NCBI GenBank assembly: GCA_947625025.1
Contig: CANQMQ010000002.1
Span: 30,348 to 94,347, forward strand
Reading direction: 5' to 3'
DNA: 64,000 nt
Source of the DNA: an uncultured Clostridia bacterium
GTDB taxonomy: Bacteria; Bacillota; Clostridia; Christensenellales; Borkfalkiaceae
Made by a program: the position numbers and the translations under genes. How positions within the stretch are numbered: position 1 is the stretch's first letter; every line of letters begins with the position of its first letter. This document shows positions 16,305-25,333 of this stretch, piece by piece. Under the pieces are notes generated by a model. The model searched no databases. It was not told the origin of the DNA and saw nothing but the letters and a program-made list of their open reading frames with translations.

Positions 16305-17444
16305 ATGAAAAAAATCCTCGTGATCGGAGGGGGTGCGGCGGGTATGGCGTGCGCAGTGATGCTTGCCCGCGGCGGCGCTTCCGTAAAAATTTTGGAACGC
16401 GGGGAGCGCCTCGGAAGGAAGCTCTCCGCTACGGGCAACGGGCAGGGCAATGTGACCAACCTCCAAATGGGCCCCGAATTCTATTTTTCGGATGAACCCC
16501 AAAAGGTCGCCCGTGCCCTCTCCCGCTTCGGCGCCCGTGAGACAATTTCCTTTTTAGAGAGCATGGGAGGAATTTTCCTTCCCGATGGGCGGGGGAGGGT
16601 GTACCCCGCAGGGCGGCAGGCCTCGGCCGTCACCGATCTCTTCCGCATGGAGCTTGCCCGCCTCGGGGTGGAGACGGTGTTCGGGGCACAGGTAACAAAC
16701 CTCACCCATAAGAGTAGGTTTACGGCGAGCTGGCAGGGAGGACGGGAAGAGGCGGACGCCGTCGTGCTCTGTGCGGGCGGTAGGGCCGCTCCAAACTTCG
16801 GAACGGATGGCGCGGCATATGCGCTTGCGGAGAAATTCGGGCATACCGTGTCCGCGATCCGCCCCGCACTTGTCCCCCTCAAATGTGACCCTTCTGCGGT
16901 GCGCGGCCTCAAGGGGATCCGCATGGACTGCACCCTCCGCGCCCGTTCGGGAGGGAAGCCCGTGTTTGAGGGCAGGGGGGATTTCCTGTTCGCGGAGGGG
17001 GGCATCTCGGGCGATGTCGTCTTTCGTGCCTCTTCCTATGTGAAGAAGGGGGATACGCTCGAGGTAGATTTCCTGCCCGATGTTCCCGAAAAGCGGCTGT
17101 ATTCCATCCTCTCGGAAAGGAAAGGGGAGGGGGCGCTTCTCTGTATCGTACCCAACGGGCTCGGGCGGTTCCTCTATGCCCGTGCGGGCGGGGACGTAAA
17201 TAAACTCATCTCCCTCCTGAAGGCCTTCCCGCTCACGGTGGAGGGGGACTTCGGATTCGCCCGTGCACAGGTGACCAAGGGGGGCATTCCCCTTGCCGAA
17301 GTGGATGATTCCCTCCAAAGCAATCTCGTGCAGGGGCTGTATTTCGCGGGGGAAATTCTCAATGTGGACGGCGCATGCGGGGGATACAACCTGCAGTGGG
17401 CGTTTACTTCCGCCCACCTCTGTGTGGAGGGCATGCTATGCTGA
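16305..17444 (+). CDS. HI0933-family FAD-dependent oxidoreductase
   Basis: 379 residues from ATG 16305. N-terminal dinucleotide motif 'VIGGGAAGMACAVMLARGG', then 'GRKLSATGNGQGNVTN', the HI0933/BaiN signature, and the C-terminal FAD-binding 'QGLYFAGEILNVDGACGGYNLQ' split across 'LYFAGEI' and 'GACGGYNLQWAF'. Proteins of this family are flavoproteins of mostly unknown substrate; some reduce bile-acid intermediates. The start follows the -10 box directly and an upstream in-frame TTG (16287) lies inside the promoter, so it is rejected. It overlaps the next gene by 7 bases, forming a two-flavoprotein operon. Confidence 0.88.
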   Translation: MKKILVIGGGAAGMACAVMLARGGASVKILERGERLGRKLSATGNGQGNVTNLQMGPEFYFSDEPQKVARALSRFGARETISFLESMGGIFLPDGRGRVYPAGRQASAVTDLFRMELARLGVETVFGAQVTNLTHKSRFTASWQGGREEADAVVLCAGGRAAPNFGTDGAAYALAEKFGHTVSAIRPALVPLKCDPSAVRGLKGIRMDCTLRARSGGKPVFEGRGDFLFAEGGISGDVVFRASSYVKKGDTLEVDFLPDVPEKRLYSILSERKGEGALLCIVPNGLGRFLYARAGGDVNKLISLLKAFPLTVEGDFGFARAQVTKGGIPLAEVDDSLQSNLVQGLYFAGEILNVDGACGGYNLQWAFTSAHLCVEGMLC

Positions 17445-18952
17445 AGCTCACCTTCAAACTCGCTCCCTCCGAGCACGAGAAGCGCCTCATAACCCTGTGT
17501 GAAAAAAAGCTCCGCGCCCCCGTAAGGCACTTCCGTATCCTCAAAAAATCCCTCGACGCCCGTGATAAGGGGCAGATACGATGGGTGTATACGGTGGAAT
17601 GCGCGGCGGAGGAAATCAGAGAGGAGGCCCCCGTCTTTGAAAGGATCAAGGGCGAGATGCCGCGGGTGTATATCATCGGCACGGGCCCTGCGGGGCTGTT
17701 CTGCGCCCTGCGCCTTCTCGATAGCGGCATTCGGCCCATCCTCATCGAGCGGGGCAGGCCCGTGGAGGAACGGCTTCGGGACGTACTCGAATTTCAGCGG
17801 ACGGGGGTACTCGACCCCGCAAGCAACGTACAATTCGGGGAAGGGGGCGCGGGGACCTTTTCGGACGGCAAACTCTTCACCCAGACCAACTCCCCGCTCA
17901 ACCGTGAGGTGCTTCGGCGTTTCGTGCAGTTCGGGGCGCCCCCCGAGATCGCCTATCTCGGAAGGCCGCACATCGGGAGCGATAAGCTGCGCGGCGTCGT
18001 CGCCGCCATGCGGAAGTATCTGCTTTCCGAGGGTGCGGAGATACGGTATTCCTCCACCCTTACGGGCATCAAATGCAGGGAGGGAAAGGTGTACGCCGCC
18101 CTCATCGACGGGCAGGAGGAGCCCTGCGACGAACTTGTGCTCGCCATCGGGCACAGCGCACGGGATACCTTCGAAATGCTCCTCGCCTCGGGATTCCAAA
18201 TGGAGCAGAAGGAGTTTGCGGCGGGCGTCCGTATCGAACATTTGCAGAGCGCCATCGGGAAGGCGCAGTACGGCACGGGCTATGCCGCCCTCCCGCCCGC
18301 GGACTATAAACTCGTCTCCCATGCGGGGGAGCGCGCCGTCTTTTCCTTCTGCATGTGCCCGGGCGGCGTCGTCATTCCCGCGGCCTCGGAGGCGGACATG
18401 GTCGTCACCAATGGCATGAGTGATTACGCACGGGACGGCAAAAATGCCAACGCCGCGCTCGTCGTTCAGGTAAAGAGAGAGGACTTCGGAAGCCTGCATC
18501 CGCTTGCGGGCGTAACCTTCCAGAGGCGCATGGAGGCGCTCGCCTTTCGGGCGGCGGGCGGCGGGTATCGCGCCCCCGTCCAACTCGTGGGAGACTTCCT
18601 TGCGGGTAAGGAGAGTTACTATTTCGGGGAGGTGCAACCGACCTATGCTTGCGGCACGGCGTTTGCTCCCGTGGATGCCTACCTTCCGCCCGTGCTCTCG
18701 GCGAGCCTCCGCCTCGCCATCCCCGATATGAATGCCCGCCTTGCGGGATTTTCGGCGTATGAGGCGGTGCTGACGGGGGTGGAATCGCGCACGAGTTCGC
18801 CCGTACGCATCCTGCGGGAAGAGAATTTGCAGGCAGTGGGCTTTGAAGGGGTGTACCCCTGCGGAGAGGGGTGCGGCTATGCGGGCGGCATCACTTCGGC
18901 TGCCGCGGACGGGCTGCGTGTCGCTCAGCAAATTACAAAAAAATACTCGTAA
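17438..18952 (+). CDS. Uncharacterised FAD-dependent dehydrogenase (COG2509 type)
   Basis: 504 residues. The N-terminus has the small alpha-beta region that precedes the flavin domain in this family, including 'RILKKSLDARDKGQIRWVY'. The FAD motif is 'IIGTGPAGLFCALRLLDSG', followed by 'ERGRPVEERLRDV' and 'FGEGGAGTFSDGKL'. The C-terminus ends in 'YPCGEGCGYAGGITSAA', typical of the family's FAD clamp. Start ATG 17438 overlaps the previous stop. No substrate is known for this family. The pairing with an HI0933-type flavoprotein suggests a shared redox task, but that is inference. Confidence 0.88.
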   Translation: MLKLTFKLAPSEHEKRLITLCEKKLRAPVRHFRILKKSLDARDKGQIRWVYTVECAAEEIREEAPVFERIKGEMPRVYIIGTGPAGLFCALRLLDSGIRPILIERGRPVEERLRDVLEFQRTGVLDPASNVQFGEGGAGTFSDGKLFTQTNSPLNREVLRRFVQFGAPPEIAYLGRPHIGSDKLRGVVAAMRKYLLSEGAEIRYSSTLTGIKCREGKVYAALIDGQEEPCDELVLAIGHSARDTFEMLLASGFQMEQKEFAAGVRIEHLQSAIGKAQYGTGYAALPPADYKLVSHAGERAVFSFCMCPGGVVIPAASEADMVVTNGMSDYARDGKNANAALVVQVKREDFGSLHPLAGVTFQRRMEALAFRAAGGGYRAPVQLVGDFLAGKESYYFGEVQPTYACGTAFAPVDAYLPPVLSASLRLAIPDMNARLAGFSAYEAVLTGVESRTSSPVRILREENLQAVGFEGVYPCGEGCGYAGGITSAAADGLRVAQQITKKYS

Positions 18953-19066
18953 TTTTATATGCTTTGCACTGCAATTTCACGGGGCTATCACGTTTCGACA
19001 GTATAATGGAGGCACAAAGAAACATTCGACTACTCTCCAAGATTTTTTCATATTCTCTCGGTAAGG

Positions 19067-19098
19067 CTCTCTCCGCAAGGAGGGAGTTTTACTTTTTT
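19067..19098 (+). terminator. Terminator after the flavoprotein operon
   Basis: Stem CTCTCTCC (19067-19074) and GGAGGGAG (19079-19086), GCAA loop, followed by T-rich bases. The rest of the 318-base gap holds an isolated TATAAT at 19002-19007 without a good -35, and nothing else I can name. Confidence 0.75.
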
Positions 19099-19206
19099 AT
19101 TTTTCCACCATGGCGGCTTCTGATATGGAAAAGGCTTGCCGTAACCAGTACCCCATAAGGCCCTTTCGGTTTGATGAGAATTTTCAGAAAAATTGCTCTT
19201 ATCTAT

Positions 19207-19235
19207 TGCAAAGTGAAACGGTTTATGGTAAAATA
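19207..19235 (+). promoter_or_regulatory. Promoter of the GH43 lipoprotein gene
   Basis: TTGCAA (19207-19212), 17-bp spacer, TAAAAT (19230-19235); about 29 bases of leader with a G-rich SD. Confidence 0.75.
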
Positions 19236-19270
19236 AAACAAATTCAAAATCCGACAGGGGGGAAATGAAT

Positions 19271-21235
19271 ATGAACAAGACGCGTAAAATTCTTGCGCTC
19301 GCGCTCGGCAGTGTGATGGCGCTCTCCACGGCATCGCTGTTTGCCGCATGTGCAAAGGGGGCGGAGCCCGTTCCTCAGGCAAGAATTTGCTTCGACAACC
19401 TTCCGGACGACGGGATCGCGATCCCCGAATCCGCCACGAAGTTTGAGGCCAAGAATGTCTCCGAAGTCAAGGAGTATGGCGTAGACGGCGCAGAGGCGCC
19501 CACGGGGACGGTTGCAACATATGCGGACGGCGTACTCACCGCAAAGAGTGCGGGCATGGTGAAGCTCACCTTGAAGGACGGCAAGACGCAGTGGGTAGAC
19601 GTCGTACCCGCCTACGTCACAGACCCGAAGAACCAATACGATACAAGTAAAACCACCGATTACGATAAGTCTCCGAGCAAGCTCCTCGGTTGGACGCACG
19701 ATCCCTCCCTCATCGAGACGGAGGAGGATGGTAAGCCCGTCTACTACATTTGCTCTACGGGTTGGGAATACGGCAACGATATCCACCGCTCCGAAGATCT
19801 CATCCACTGGGAATACACGGGCAAGACCACGACGCAGACGACGAAGTGTGATAAGATCGATGAATGGATCACCCAGCGCAACGCCAACCGCGGCATCTCG
19901 TGGTGGGCACCCGATATCGTGAAGGCGCCCGACGGCGGCTATTGGCTGTACACCTGCGCAACGCTCGGCGAAGGCGCGGCGCCGAAGATCGGCACGACTT
20001 CCTACAGCCCCGCCTGCATCGTCTTGTTCCACTCGGCGGCTGAGAAGTTTACTGCAGGGAGCTTCCAATATAAGGGCGTGCTCATGCAGTCCTTCATCCC
20101 GAAGGATACGGCTGATTCGGGTCTCGATGTCAACTCCATCGACCCGCAGATCATCTACTCCCCCGATGGGAAGATGTATATGGCGTACGGCTCCTTCGGC
20201 ACGGGCAACTGGATGCTCGAACTCGACCCCGAGACGGGTCTCCGCAAGGATAACTTCTATAAGGGCGGGAACTTCATTACCCCCGAACAGGTCCGTGACT
20301 ACCGCGATGAAGCGCTGGATATTTACGAAAAATTTGCCGATGAGGAGAAGGTAGAGCACGAATATTACGGCAGAATGATTTCGATGGAGAATATGGAAGC
20401 TCCCGTCATTGCCCGCCACGACGGCGTGACCGTGATGGACGAGAACGAAAAGGTGCTCGAAAAGGGCAAGACGTTCTACTATTCCATGCACTCCTACAAC
20501 CCGCTCGATAGCGGCTATCAGATGTGGGGCGGCAGGAGCGAGGACGTATGGGGCATCTATCGCTCCACCAACGGCGGCATCGTCCGCAATGTGAATGCGG
20601 GTTCGAACAAGACGACGGGCAACAAGTACATGGGCTCCTTTGCCTGGACGGGTGCAAACAAGGGCACTTCCATCGATATCATCCTTCCCGGCCACAACGA
20701 CCTCTTCACCAACTCGATGGGCCTCAACGTCGCGGCGTACATCACCCGCACGGATTCCTTTATCGAGGGCGGAGCGACGAAGGACCGCGTATTCGTCTCC
20801 CAGATCCACCAATATTACCTCAACTCGATGGGTGATATCGTCATTAACCCTAACCGCTACGGCGGGGAAGTCAACCGCCCCGTCACCAAAGAAGAGCTCT
20901 TCCAATACACCGCGAAGGAGGGCGAGGGCTACAAGTTCAAGATGGTTCAGCTCAAGAACGACAACAACCTTGGGCTCAAATCTGAGGACGTCCTTCTCCT
21001 CCCCGATGGCACCCTGAAATCGGGAACGAGCGAGATCGGCACGTGGAAGATGTATGGAGAGGGCTACATCTACATGGAACTCAACAGCGTCAAGTACTAC
21101 GGCGTCGTGCGCACGGCTTGGCTCGACGATCAGAATAAATCGGGCTTCACCATCACTTGCATGAGCCATCCCGAAACGGATAAGTGCAGCATGGGGCTGT
21201 TCTTCAACAACTATTCGACGCTCACCGTCCAATAA
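19271..21235 (+). CDS. Secreted GH43 arabinanase-like lipoprotein
   Basis: 654 residues with a type II signal peptide: basic start, hydrophobic core and lipobox LFAAC (lipidated C27). After a short N-terminal beta domain (about 35-115) comes a five-bladed GH43 catalytic domain. Probable catalytic residues are the Asp of 'WTHDPSLIE' (about 144), the Asp of 'NSIDPQIIYS' and the Glu of 'ENMEAPVIARHDG'. The C-terminal 130 residues match the extra domain of endo-1,5-alpha-arabinanases. It probably trims arabinan or arabinoxylan at the cell surface. ATG 19271 is better placed than ATG 19265 relative to the SD. It stands alone; no transporter or regulator is adjacent. Confidence 0.85.
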   Translation: MNKTRKILALALGSVMALSTASLFAACAKGAEPVPQARICFDNLPDDGIAIPESATKFEAKNVSEVKEYGVDGAEAPTGTVATYADGVLTAKSAGMVKLTLKDGKTQWVDVVPAYVTDPKNQYDTSKTTDYDKSPSKLLGWTHDPSLIETEEDGKPVYYICSTGWEYGNDIHRSEDLIHWEYTGKTTTQTTKCDKIDEWITQRNANRGISWWAPDIVKAPDGGYWLYTCATLGEGAAPKIGTTSYSPACIVLFHSAAEKFTAGSFQYKGVLMQSFIPKDTADSGLDVNSIDPQIIYSPDGKMYMAYGSFGTGNWMLELDPETGLRKDNFYKGGNFITPEQVRDYRDEALDIYEKFADEEKVEHEYYGRMISMENMEAPVIARHDGVTVMDENEKVLEKGKTFYYSMHSYNPLDSGYQMWGGRSEDVWGIYRSTNGGIVRNVNAGSNKTTGNKYMGSFAWTGANKGTSIDIILPGHNDLFTNSMGLNVAAYITRTDSFIEGGATKDRVFVSQIHQYYLNSMGDIVINPNRYGGEVNRPVTKEELFQYTAKEGEGYKFKMVQLKNDNNLGLKSEDVLLLPDGTLKSGTSEIGTWKMYGEGYIYMELNSVKYYGVVRTAWLDDQNKSGFTITCMSHPETDKCSMGLFFNNYSTLTVQ

Positions 21236-21247
21236 AGATCCAACGAG

Positions 21248-21273
21248 GCCGCGGCTTCTGCCGCGGCTTTTTT
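21248..21273 (+). terminator. Terminator after the GH43 gene
   Basis: GCCGCGGC (21248-21255), TTCT loop, GCCGCGGC (21260-21267), then six Ts. Confidence 0.9.
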
Positions 21274-21294
21274 GTTTACAAAATTTGGAATTGA

Positions 21295-21336
21295 GGGGGG
21301 AAGTTTTTGGGCCTTCCGCCCAAAAAATTCCCCCCC
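21295..21336. promoter_or_regulatory. Long hairpin just upstream of the glnN promoter
   Basis: GGGGGGAA (21295-21302) pairs with TTCCCCCC, and TTTTTGGGC (21304-21312) pairs with GCCCAAAAA (21318-21326). It has no T-run on either side and ends 6 bases before the -35 box. Confidence 0.6.
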
Positions 21337-21342
21337 AAACGT

Positions 21343-21371
21343 TTGACTTTATCGGGATGGGTCCGTATAAT
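21343..21371 (+). promoter_or_regulatory. Promoter of glnN
   Basis: TTGACT (21343-21348), 17-bp spacer, TATAAT (21366-21371). It leaves a leader of about 68 bases. Confidence 0.85.
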
Positions 21372-21445
21372 TGTAATTTGTTGTGGGAAAAATTTCGCGC
21401 TCTTTCGTATGATGAAGGGAAGATCCCATTTTTAGGAGTGTCATT

Positions 21446-23521
21446 ATGAACGTCACCGAGCTGTTCGCATGCAACGTATTCAACGACGATGTCATGAAGA
21501 ATTCTCTGCCCAAAGAGGTATACAACTCCCTCCGCAAAACCATCGATGAGGGCGCCCCGCTCGATACTTCCATCGCGGGAGCCGTAGCCAATGCGATGAA
21601 GGATTGGGCAATTACCCGCGGCGCCACCCACTACACCCACTGGTTTCAGCCCCTCACCAACCTCACGGCCGAGAAGCACGATAGCTTCATCGAACCTTCG
21701 GGGGATAAAGTCATCATGCAACTCACGGGCAAGAGCCTCATCGTGGGGGAGCCCGATGCCTCCTCCTTCCCCTCGGGGGGGACCCGTGCCACGGCATACG
21801 CCCGCGGCTATACGGCATGGGACCCGACTTCGCCCGCCTTCGTGAAGGAGGGCACCCTCTACATCCCCACGGTATTCGTCTCCTATACGGGGGAGACCCT
21901 CGATAAGAAGGCGCCCCTGCTCAAATCCATGACGGCGCTCGACTTGCAGGCCAAACGGCTTTTGAAGCTCTTCGGCATCGATTGCAGGAAGGTGGCGACG
22001 ACGGTAGGCCCCGAACAGGAGTATTTCTTGATCGATGAAGATGTCTACCTCAAGCGGAAGGACCTCATCTTGACGGGAAGGACGCTCTTTGGGGCACGGT
22101 CTGCCCGCGGGCAGGAGCTCGAAGATCACTACTTCGGCTCCCTCAAGACGCGTATCTCCGAATACATGCGGGATTTGGATGAGACGCTGTGGAGCTACGG
22201 TATCTTCGCCAAGAGCAAGCACAACGAGGTAGCCCCCGCCCAGCACGAACTCGCACCCGTATTCACGACGACCAACGTCGCCGTCGATTCCAACCAACTC
22301 ATGATGGAGCTGATGAAGAAGGTGGCGAAGAAGCACCACCTCGTCTGCCTCTTGCACGAGAAGCCCTTTGAGGGGGTGAACGGATCGGGCAAGCACAATA
22401 ATTGGTCTGTCTCCACCGATACGGGGCTCAACCTGCTCGATCCCGGGGAGGCCCCCGAGGAGAATCCCCGCTTCATGCTCATCTTGGCGTGCGTCATTGC
22501 GGCAGTCGATAACTACCAAGGGGTCCTGCGTGCCTGCATCGCCTCAGCGGGAAACGATCACCGCCTCGGTGCGGACGAAGCCCCGCCCGCCATCCTCTCC
22601 GTCTACCTCGGAGATCAGCTCGGCGCCCTCGTGGATAGCATCGTGAAGGGGAGGCAGTATGTGCCCAAGCGCCCCGTCCCGGGGTCCATCGGGGTGCCCT
22701 CCTCGCCCATTTTCCCCATCGATACCACAGACCGCAACCGCACTTCGCCCTTTGCCTTCACGGGCAACAAGTTCGAATTCCGCATGCTCGGCTCCCAGGC
22801 CTCCGTAGCAGACCCCAACATCGTCCTCAACACCATCGTGGCGGAGGAATTCGGCAGGGCGGTGGAGGCACTTGCGGGGGCAAAGGATCTCAAGCGGGCA
22901 TGCCGCAGCTACACCGAGACCCTCCTGAAGGAGCATTACCGCATCATCTTCAATTATAACGGTTACGGCCCCGATTGGGAGGCGGAGGCGGAGCGCAGAG
23001 GCCTTCTCAACAACAAGACGACGGCAGACGCCGTCCCCGAACTTTTTAAGCGGGAGAACATCGACGTGTTTGTGCGGCAGGGGGTGTACACCGAAAAGGA
23101 AGTTTTGGCCCGTGCCAACATTCAGCTCGAGAACTACGCCAAGACCATCGCCATCGAGGCCCGTACCATGCTCGAGATGGGCAGGCAGGATATCTATCCC
23201 GCCGTAAACGCCTACCTCGGAGAGCTGTGCTCGGTGATCGCCGCCAAGCGCGCCATCGGCAAAAATCTCCCCACCGATGCGGACATGGTACTTGCGGAGA
23301 AGCTCTCCTCCCTGAATGAGGCCTTCTTTCGGGCGATGGAGACATTGGAGCAGGGCCTCGCCTCCCTTCCCGAAGGCGCCGCCGCGGCAGAGCGGGCCGC
23401 CCACCAAATCGTTCCCGATATGGAGGCGATGCGCCGCCTCTCCGATGAGATGGAGACCCTCACTTCCTCCCGTTATTGGCCGTACCCCACCTACAGCGAA
23501 CTTTTATACAGCGTAAAATAA
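21446..23521 (+). CDS. glnN: Glutamine synthetase type III
   Basis: 691 residues, the length of the GSIII class rather than the 440-470 of GSI. Makes glutamine from glutamate, ammonia and ATP. N-terminal GSIII-specific region 'NVFNDDVMKNSLPKEVY' and 'HWFQPLTN'; active-site blocks 'VGPEQEYFLID' and 'KHNEVAPAQHELAP'; the nucleotide and metal region continues through 'NGSGKHNNWS'. SD TTAGGAG is about 8 bases before the start. GSIII is common in anaerobes such as Bacteroides and gut clostridia. It has its own promoter and terminator, and no PII or regulator gene is adjacent. Confidence 0.95.
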   Translation: MNVTELFACNVFNDDVMKNSLPKEVYNSLRKTIDEGAPLDTSIAGAVANAMKDWAITRGATHYTHWFQPLTNLTAEKHDSFIEPSGDKVIMQLTGKSLIVGEPDASSFPSGGTRATAYARGYTAWDPTSPAFVKEGTLYIPTVFVSYTGETLDKKAPLLKSMTALDLQAKRLLKLFGIDCRKVATTVGPEQEYFLIDEDVYLKRKDLILTGRTLFGARSARGQELEDHYFGSLKTRISEYMRDLDETLWSYGIFAKSKHNEVAPAQHELAPVFTTTNVAVDSNQLMMELMKKVAKKHHLVCLLHEKPFEGVNGSGKHNNWSVSTDTGLNLLDPGEAPEENPRFMLILACVIAAVDNYQGVLRACIASAGNDHRLGADEAPPAILSVYLGDQLGALVDSIVKGRQYVPKRPVPGSIGVPSSPIFPIDTTDRNRTSPFAFTGNKFEFRMLGSQASVADPNIVLNTIVAEEFGRAVEALAGAKDLKRACRSYTETLLKEHYRIIFNYNGYGPDWEAEAERRGLLNNKTTADAVPELFKRENIDVFVRQGVYTEKEVLARANIQLENYAKTIAIEARTMLEMGRQDIYPAVNAYLGELCSVIAAKRAIGKNLPTDADMVLAEKLSSLNEAFFRAMETLEQGLASLPEGAAAAERAAHQIVPDMEAMRRLSDEMETLTSSRYWPYPTYSELLYSVK

Positions 23522-23523
23522 TC

Positions 23524-23549
23524 TACGGCCTCCCTTCGGGGAGGCCGTA
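23524..23549 (+). terminator. Terminator after glnN
   Basis: Eleven-base stem TACGGCCTCCC (23524-23534) and GGGAGGCCGTA (23539-23549) with a TTCG loop. The T-run is weak. Confidence 0.75.
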
Positions 23550-23587
23550 TCTTGCATGGGTTTCTCCAAATTTATAAGGGTCTTATC

Positions 23588-23615
23588 TTGCGCCGCCCAT
23601 CGGGCGGCGTATAAT
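23588..23615 (+). promoter_or_regulatory. Integrase promoter with a palindrome filling the spacer
   Basis: TTGCGC (23588-23593), TATAAT (23610-23615). The perfect inverted repeat CGCCGCCC-ATC-GGGCGGCG (23591-23609) occupies the whole spacer, so a bound repressor or an extruded hairpin would block the promoter. Confidence 0.65.
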
Positions 23616-23638
23616 TTGAGTCAACGAAGGAGGAACTT

Positions 23639-24553
23639 ATGTTATATCAAACATGGCTCGAAGATTGGCTCAGGTTGTACGTCAAGCCCTCGACGAAGGC
23701 GCGGACGTACCAAAAGTACGAAGGGGCGGCGCGGAAGTACCTCTTGCCCGCCCTCGGAAGCTACGAAGCGGAGGCGCTCACGGCGCCCGTGCTCCAACAG
23801 TTTGCGGCGTCCCTCGGGGAGCGCGGCCTCGCGCCCAACACGGTGAACGGCGTGATCTCCGTCCTCAAGGCATCCTTGAAGCGGGGCGTCGCGCTCGGGG
23901 TATTGGAGCGGGAGTATTCGGATAGCATCGTCCGCCCGAAGGGGCGGCAGGGGCAGGTCTCCTGCTTCAGCAAGGAAGAGCAGAGAAAGCTCGAGAAGTA
24001 TATCTTGGAGAGCCGCCGCCCCGAGCTCTTCGGGATTTTGCTCAGCCTCTATTCGGGGCTCCGCATCGGCGAACTGCTTGCCCTCACCTGGGAGGATGTG
24101 GATCTCGGGAAGGGGACGATTACCGTAAACAAATCCTGCCGCGATAGTTGGGGGGAGAACGGGTACGTAAAACTATTCGATACCCCCAAGACGGCGAGCT
24201 CGGAGCGCATCATCCCCCTCCCCCGAAAGTTGGTCCGCTCCATGCGGGAGCTCAAGAAGAGGGAAGGCGGCAAGTTCGTGGTGGCGGGGAGGAGTGTCTA
24301 CGGCGCACAGGTCCGCTCCTATCAGCGTACCTTCTCATCGGTGTTGAAGCGGCTCCGTATCCCGCACAGGGGCTTCCACGCCCTTCGGCATACCTTCGCC
24401 ACCCGTGCCCTCGAAGTGGGCATGGACGTAAGGACGCTCTCCGAACTCTTGGGGCACACCAACCCCGCGCTCACCCTCTCCCGCTACGGCCATTCCATGA
24501 TGGAGCACAAGCGGGAGATGATGAATAAAATCGGGAAGCTGTTCCCCGAATGA
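23639..24553 (+). CDS. Tyrosine recombinase (phage-type integrase)
   Basis: 304 residues. N-terminal SAM-like core-binding domain (about 1-95) and C-terminal catalytic domain. The catalytic set looks complete: Arg in 'SGLRIGELLAL', His-x-x-Arg in 'HALRHTFATR', His in 'LLGHTNP' and Tyr in 'LSRYGHS'. SD GAAGGAGG is at 23626-23633. There are no phage, transposon or conjugation genes next to it and I see no att repeats, so it is an isolated recombinase, either a remnant of a lost element or domesticated. Base composition matches its neighbours. Confidence 0.88.
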   Translation: MLYQTWLEDWLRLYVKPSTKARTYQKYEGAARKYLLPALGSYEAEALTAPVLQQFAASLGERGLAPNTVNGVISVLKASLKRGVALGVLEREYSDSIVRPKGRQGQVSCFSKEEQRKLEKYILESRRPELFGILLSLYSGLRIGELLALTWEDVDLGKGTITVNKSCRDSWGENGYVKLFDTPKTASSERIIPLPRKLVRSMRELKKREGGKFVVAGRSVYGAQVRSYQRTFSSVLKRLRIPHRGFHALRHTFATRALEVGMDVRTLSELLGHTNPALTLSRYGHSMMEHKREMMNKIGKLFPE

Positions 24554-24564
24554 TGTGCCTTTTC

Positions 24565-24593
24565 TTGCATTTCGGGTTAAGATGTGCTATAAT
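24565..24593 (+). promoter_or_regulatory. Promoter of the phosphatase gene
   Basis: TTGCAT (24565-24570), 17-bp spacer, TATAAT (24588-24593). Confidence 0.8.
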
Positions 24594-24610
24594 TTTGGGT
24601 GGAGGGGAGT

Positions 24611-25297
24611 GTGCACTACGTCATTTCGGATCTCCACGGGGAATACGACCTCTTCATAGAGCTCTTGAGCCGCATCGGGTTCGGTGCGGAGGATACCCTG
24701 TACGTCTGCGGAGACATCGTGGATAAGGGGCTCCGATCGGTGCACCTGCTCGATGCCATTTCTAAAATGCCCAATGCAAAGGTCATTGCGGGCAACCATG
24801 AATACGCCTTCCTCAAGCACTATTGGGGGCTCATGCAGAGTGCCGAAAACTACGATGCCGTCCTCGAAGAGCTGAAAAGTTACTTCGAGGGGGACGGAGC
24901 CCTGCTCTCCTGGGAGCTCGTCGATTGGATGGAGGCCCTGCCGTATTCCATCGAGGAAGAGGAGTTTGTCTGCGTGCATGCAGGTATCCCCTTCAAGGGG
25001 GGAGCCCTTCTGCCTTTAAGTACGGCAACCCCCGAGCAGCTCGTCTACGATAGGGTATTCAAGGAGCCCGAAGTGGGGCAAGGCGCGGAGAAGTGCGTCT
25101 TTTTCGGGCACACGCCCACGAGCTACCTCACAGGGGGAGAGGGGAAGATCTTGGCCTACCGCCGTGCGGGCGGGGACGGAGAGCACATCGGAAGCTACTA
25201 CAAGGTGCATCTCGATACGGGGGTATGGCTCACGGGGGTGCTCGGGTGCTTCTGTGTGGAGACCTGCCGCTGTTATTATGTAAAAAAACGGGGGTAA
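24611..25297 (+). CDS. Calcineurin-like metallophosphatase
   Basis: 228 residues. All five metal motifs are visible: D-x-H in 'VISDLHGEYD', 'CGDIVDKG', 'AGNHEYA', 'CVHAGIP' and 'FFGHTPT'. The order and spacing resemble the bacterial PPP family (PrpA-like Ser/Thr phosphatases and symmetrical Ap4A hydrolases); which substrate applies is not decidable. Start GTG 24611 is preferred over an upstream in-frame GTG (24599) because GGAGG at 24601-24605 then has proper spacing. dut follows 36 bases later. Confidence 0.85.
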   Translation: MHYVISDLHGEYDLFIELLSRIGFGAEDTLYVCGDIVDKGLRSVHLLDAISKMPNAKVIAGNHEYAFLKHYWGLMQSAENYDAVLEELKSYFEGDGALLSWELVDWMEALPYSIEEEEFVCVHAGIPFKGGALLPLSTATPEQLVYDRVFKEPEVGQGAEKCVFFGHTPTSYLTGGEGKILAYRRAGGDGEHIGSYYKVHLDTGVWLTGVLGCFCVETCRCYYVKKRG

Positions 25298-25333
25298 CCC
25301 CTTACCGTAAACGGATCAACAAAGGAGCGAGGT

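Noticed and set aside
19244..22519. 1091-codon open frame on the minus strand
   Set aside because: It is antisense to the GH43 and glutamine synthetase genes, both of which are certain. Long antisense frames are expected with GC-rich third positions, and the translation has no domain.
23639..25297. Prophage or integrative element around the integrase
   Set aside because: Flanking genes are housekeeping, composition is uniform, and no att repeats or phage genes are visible.
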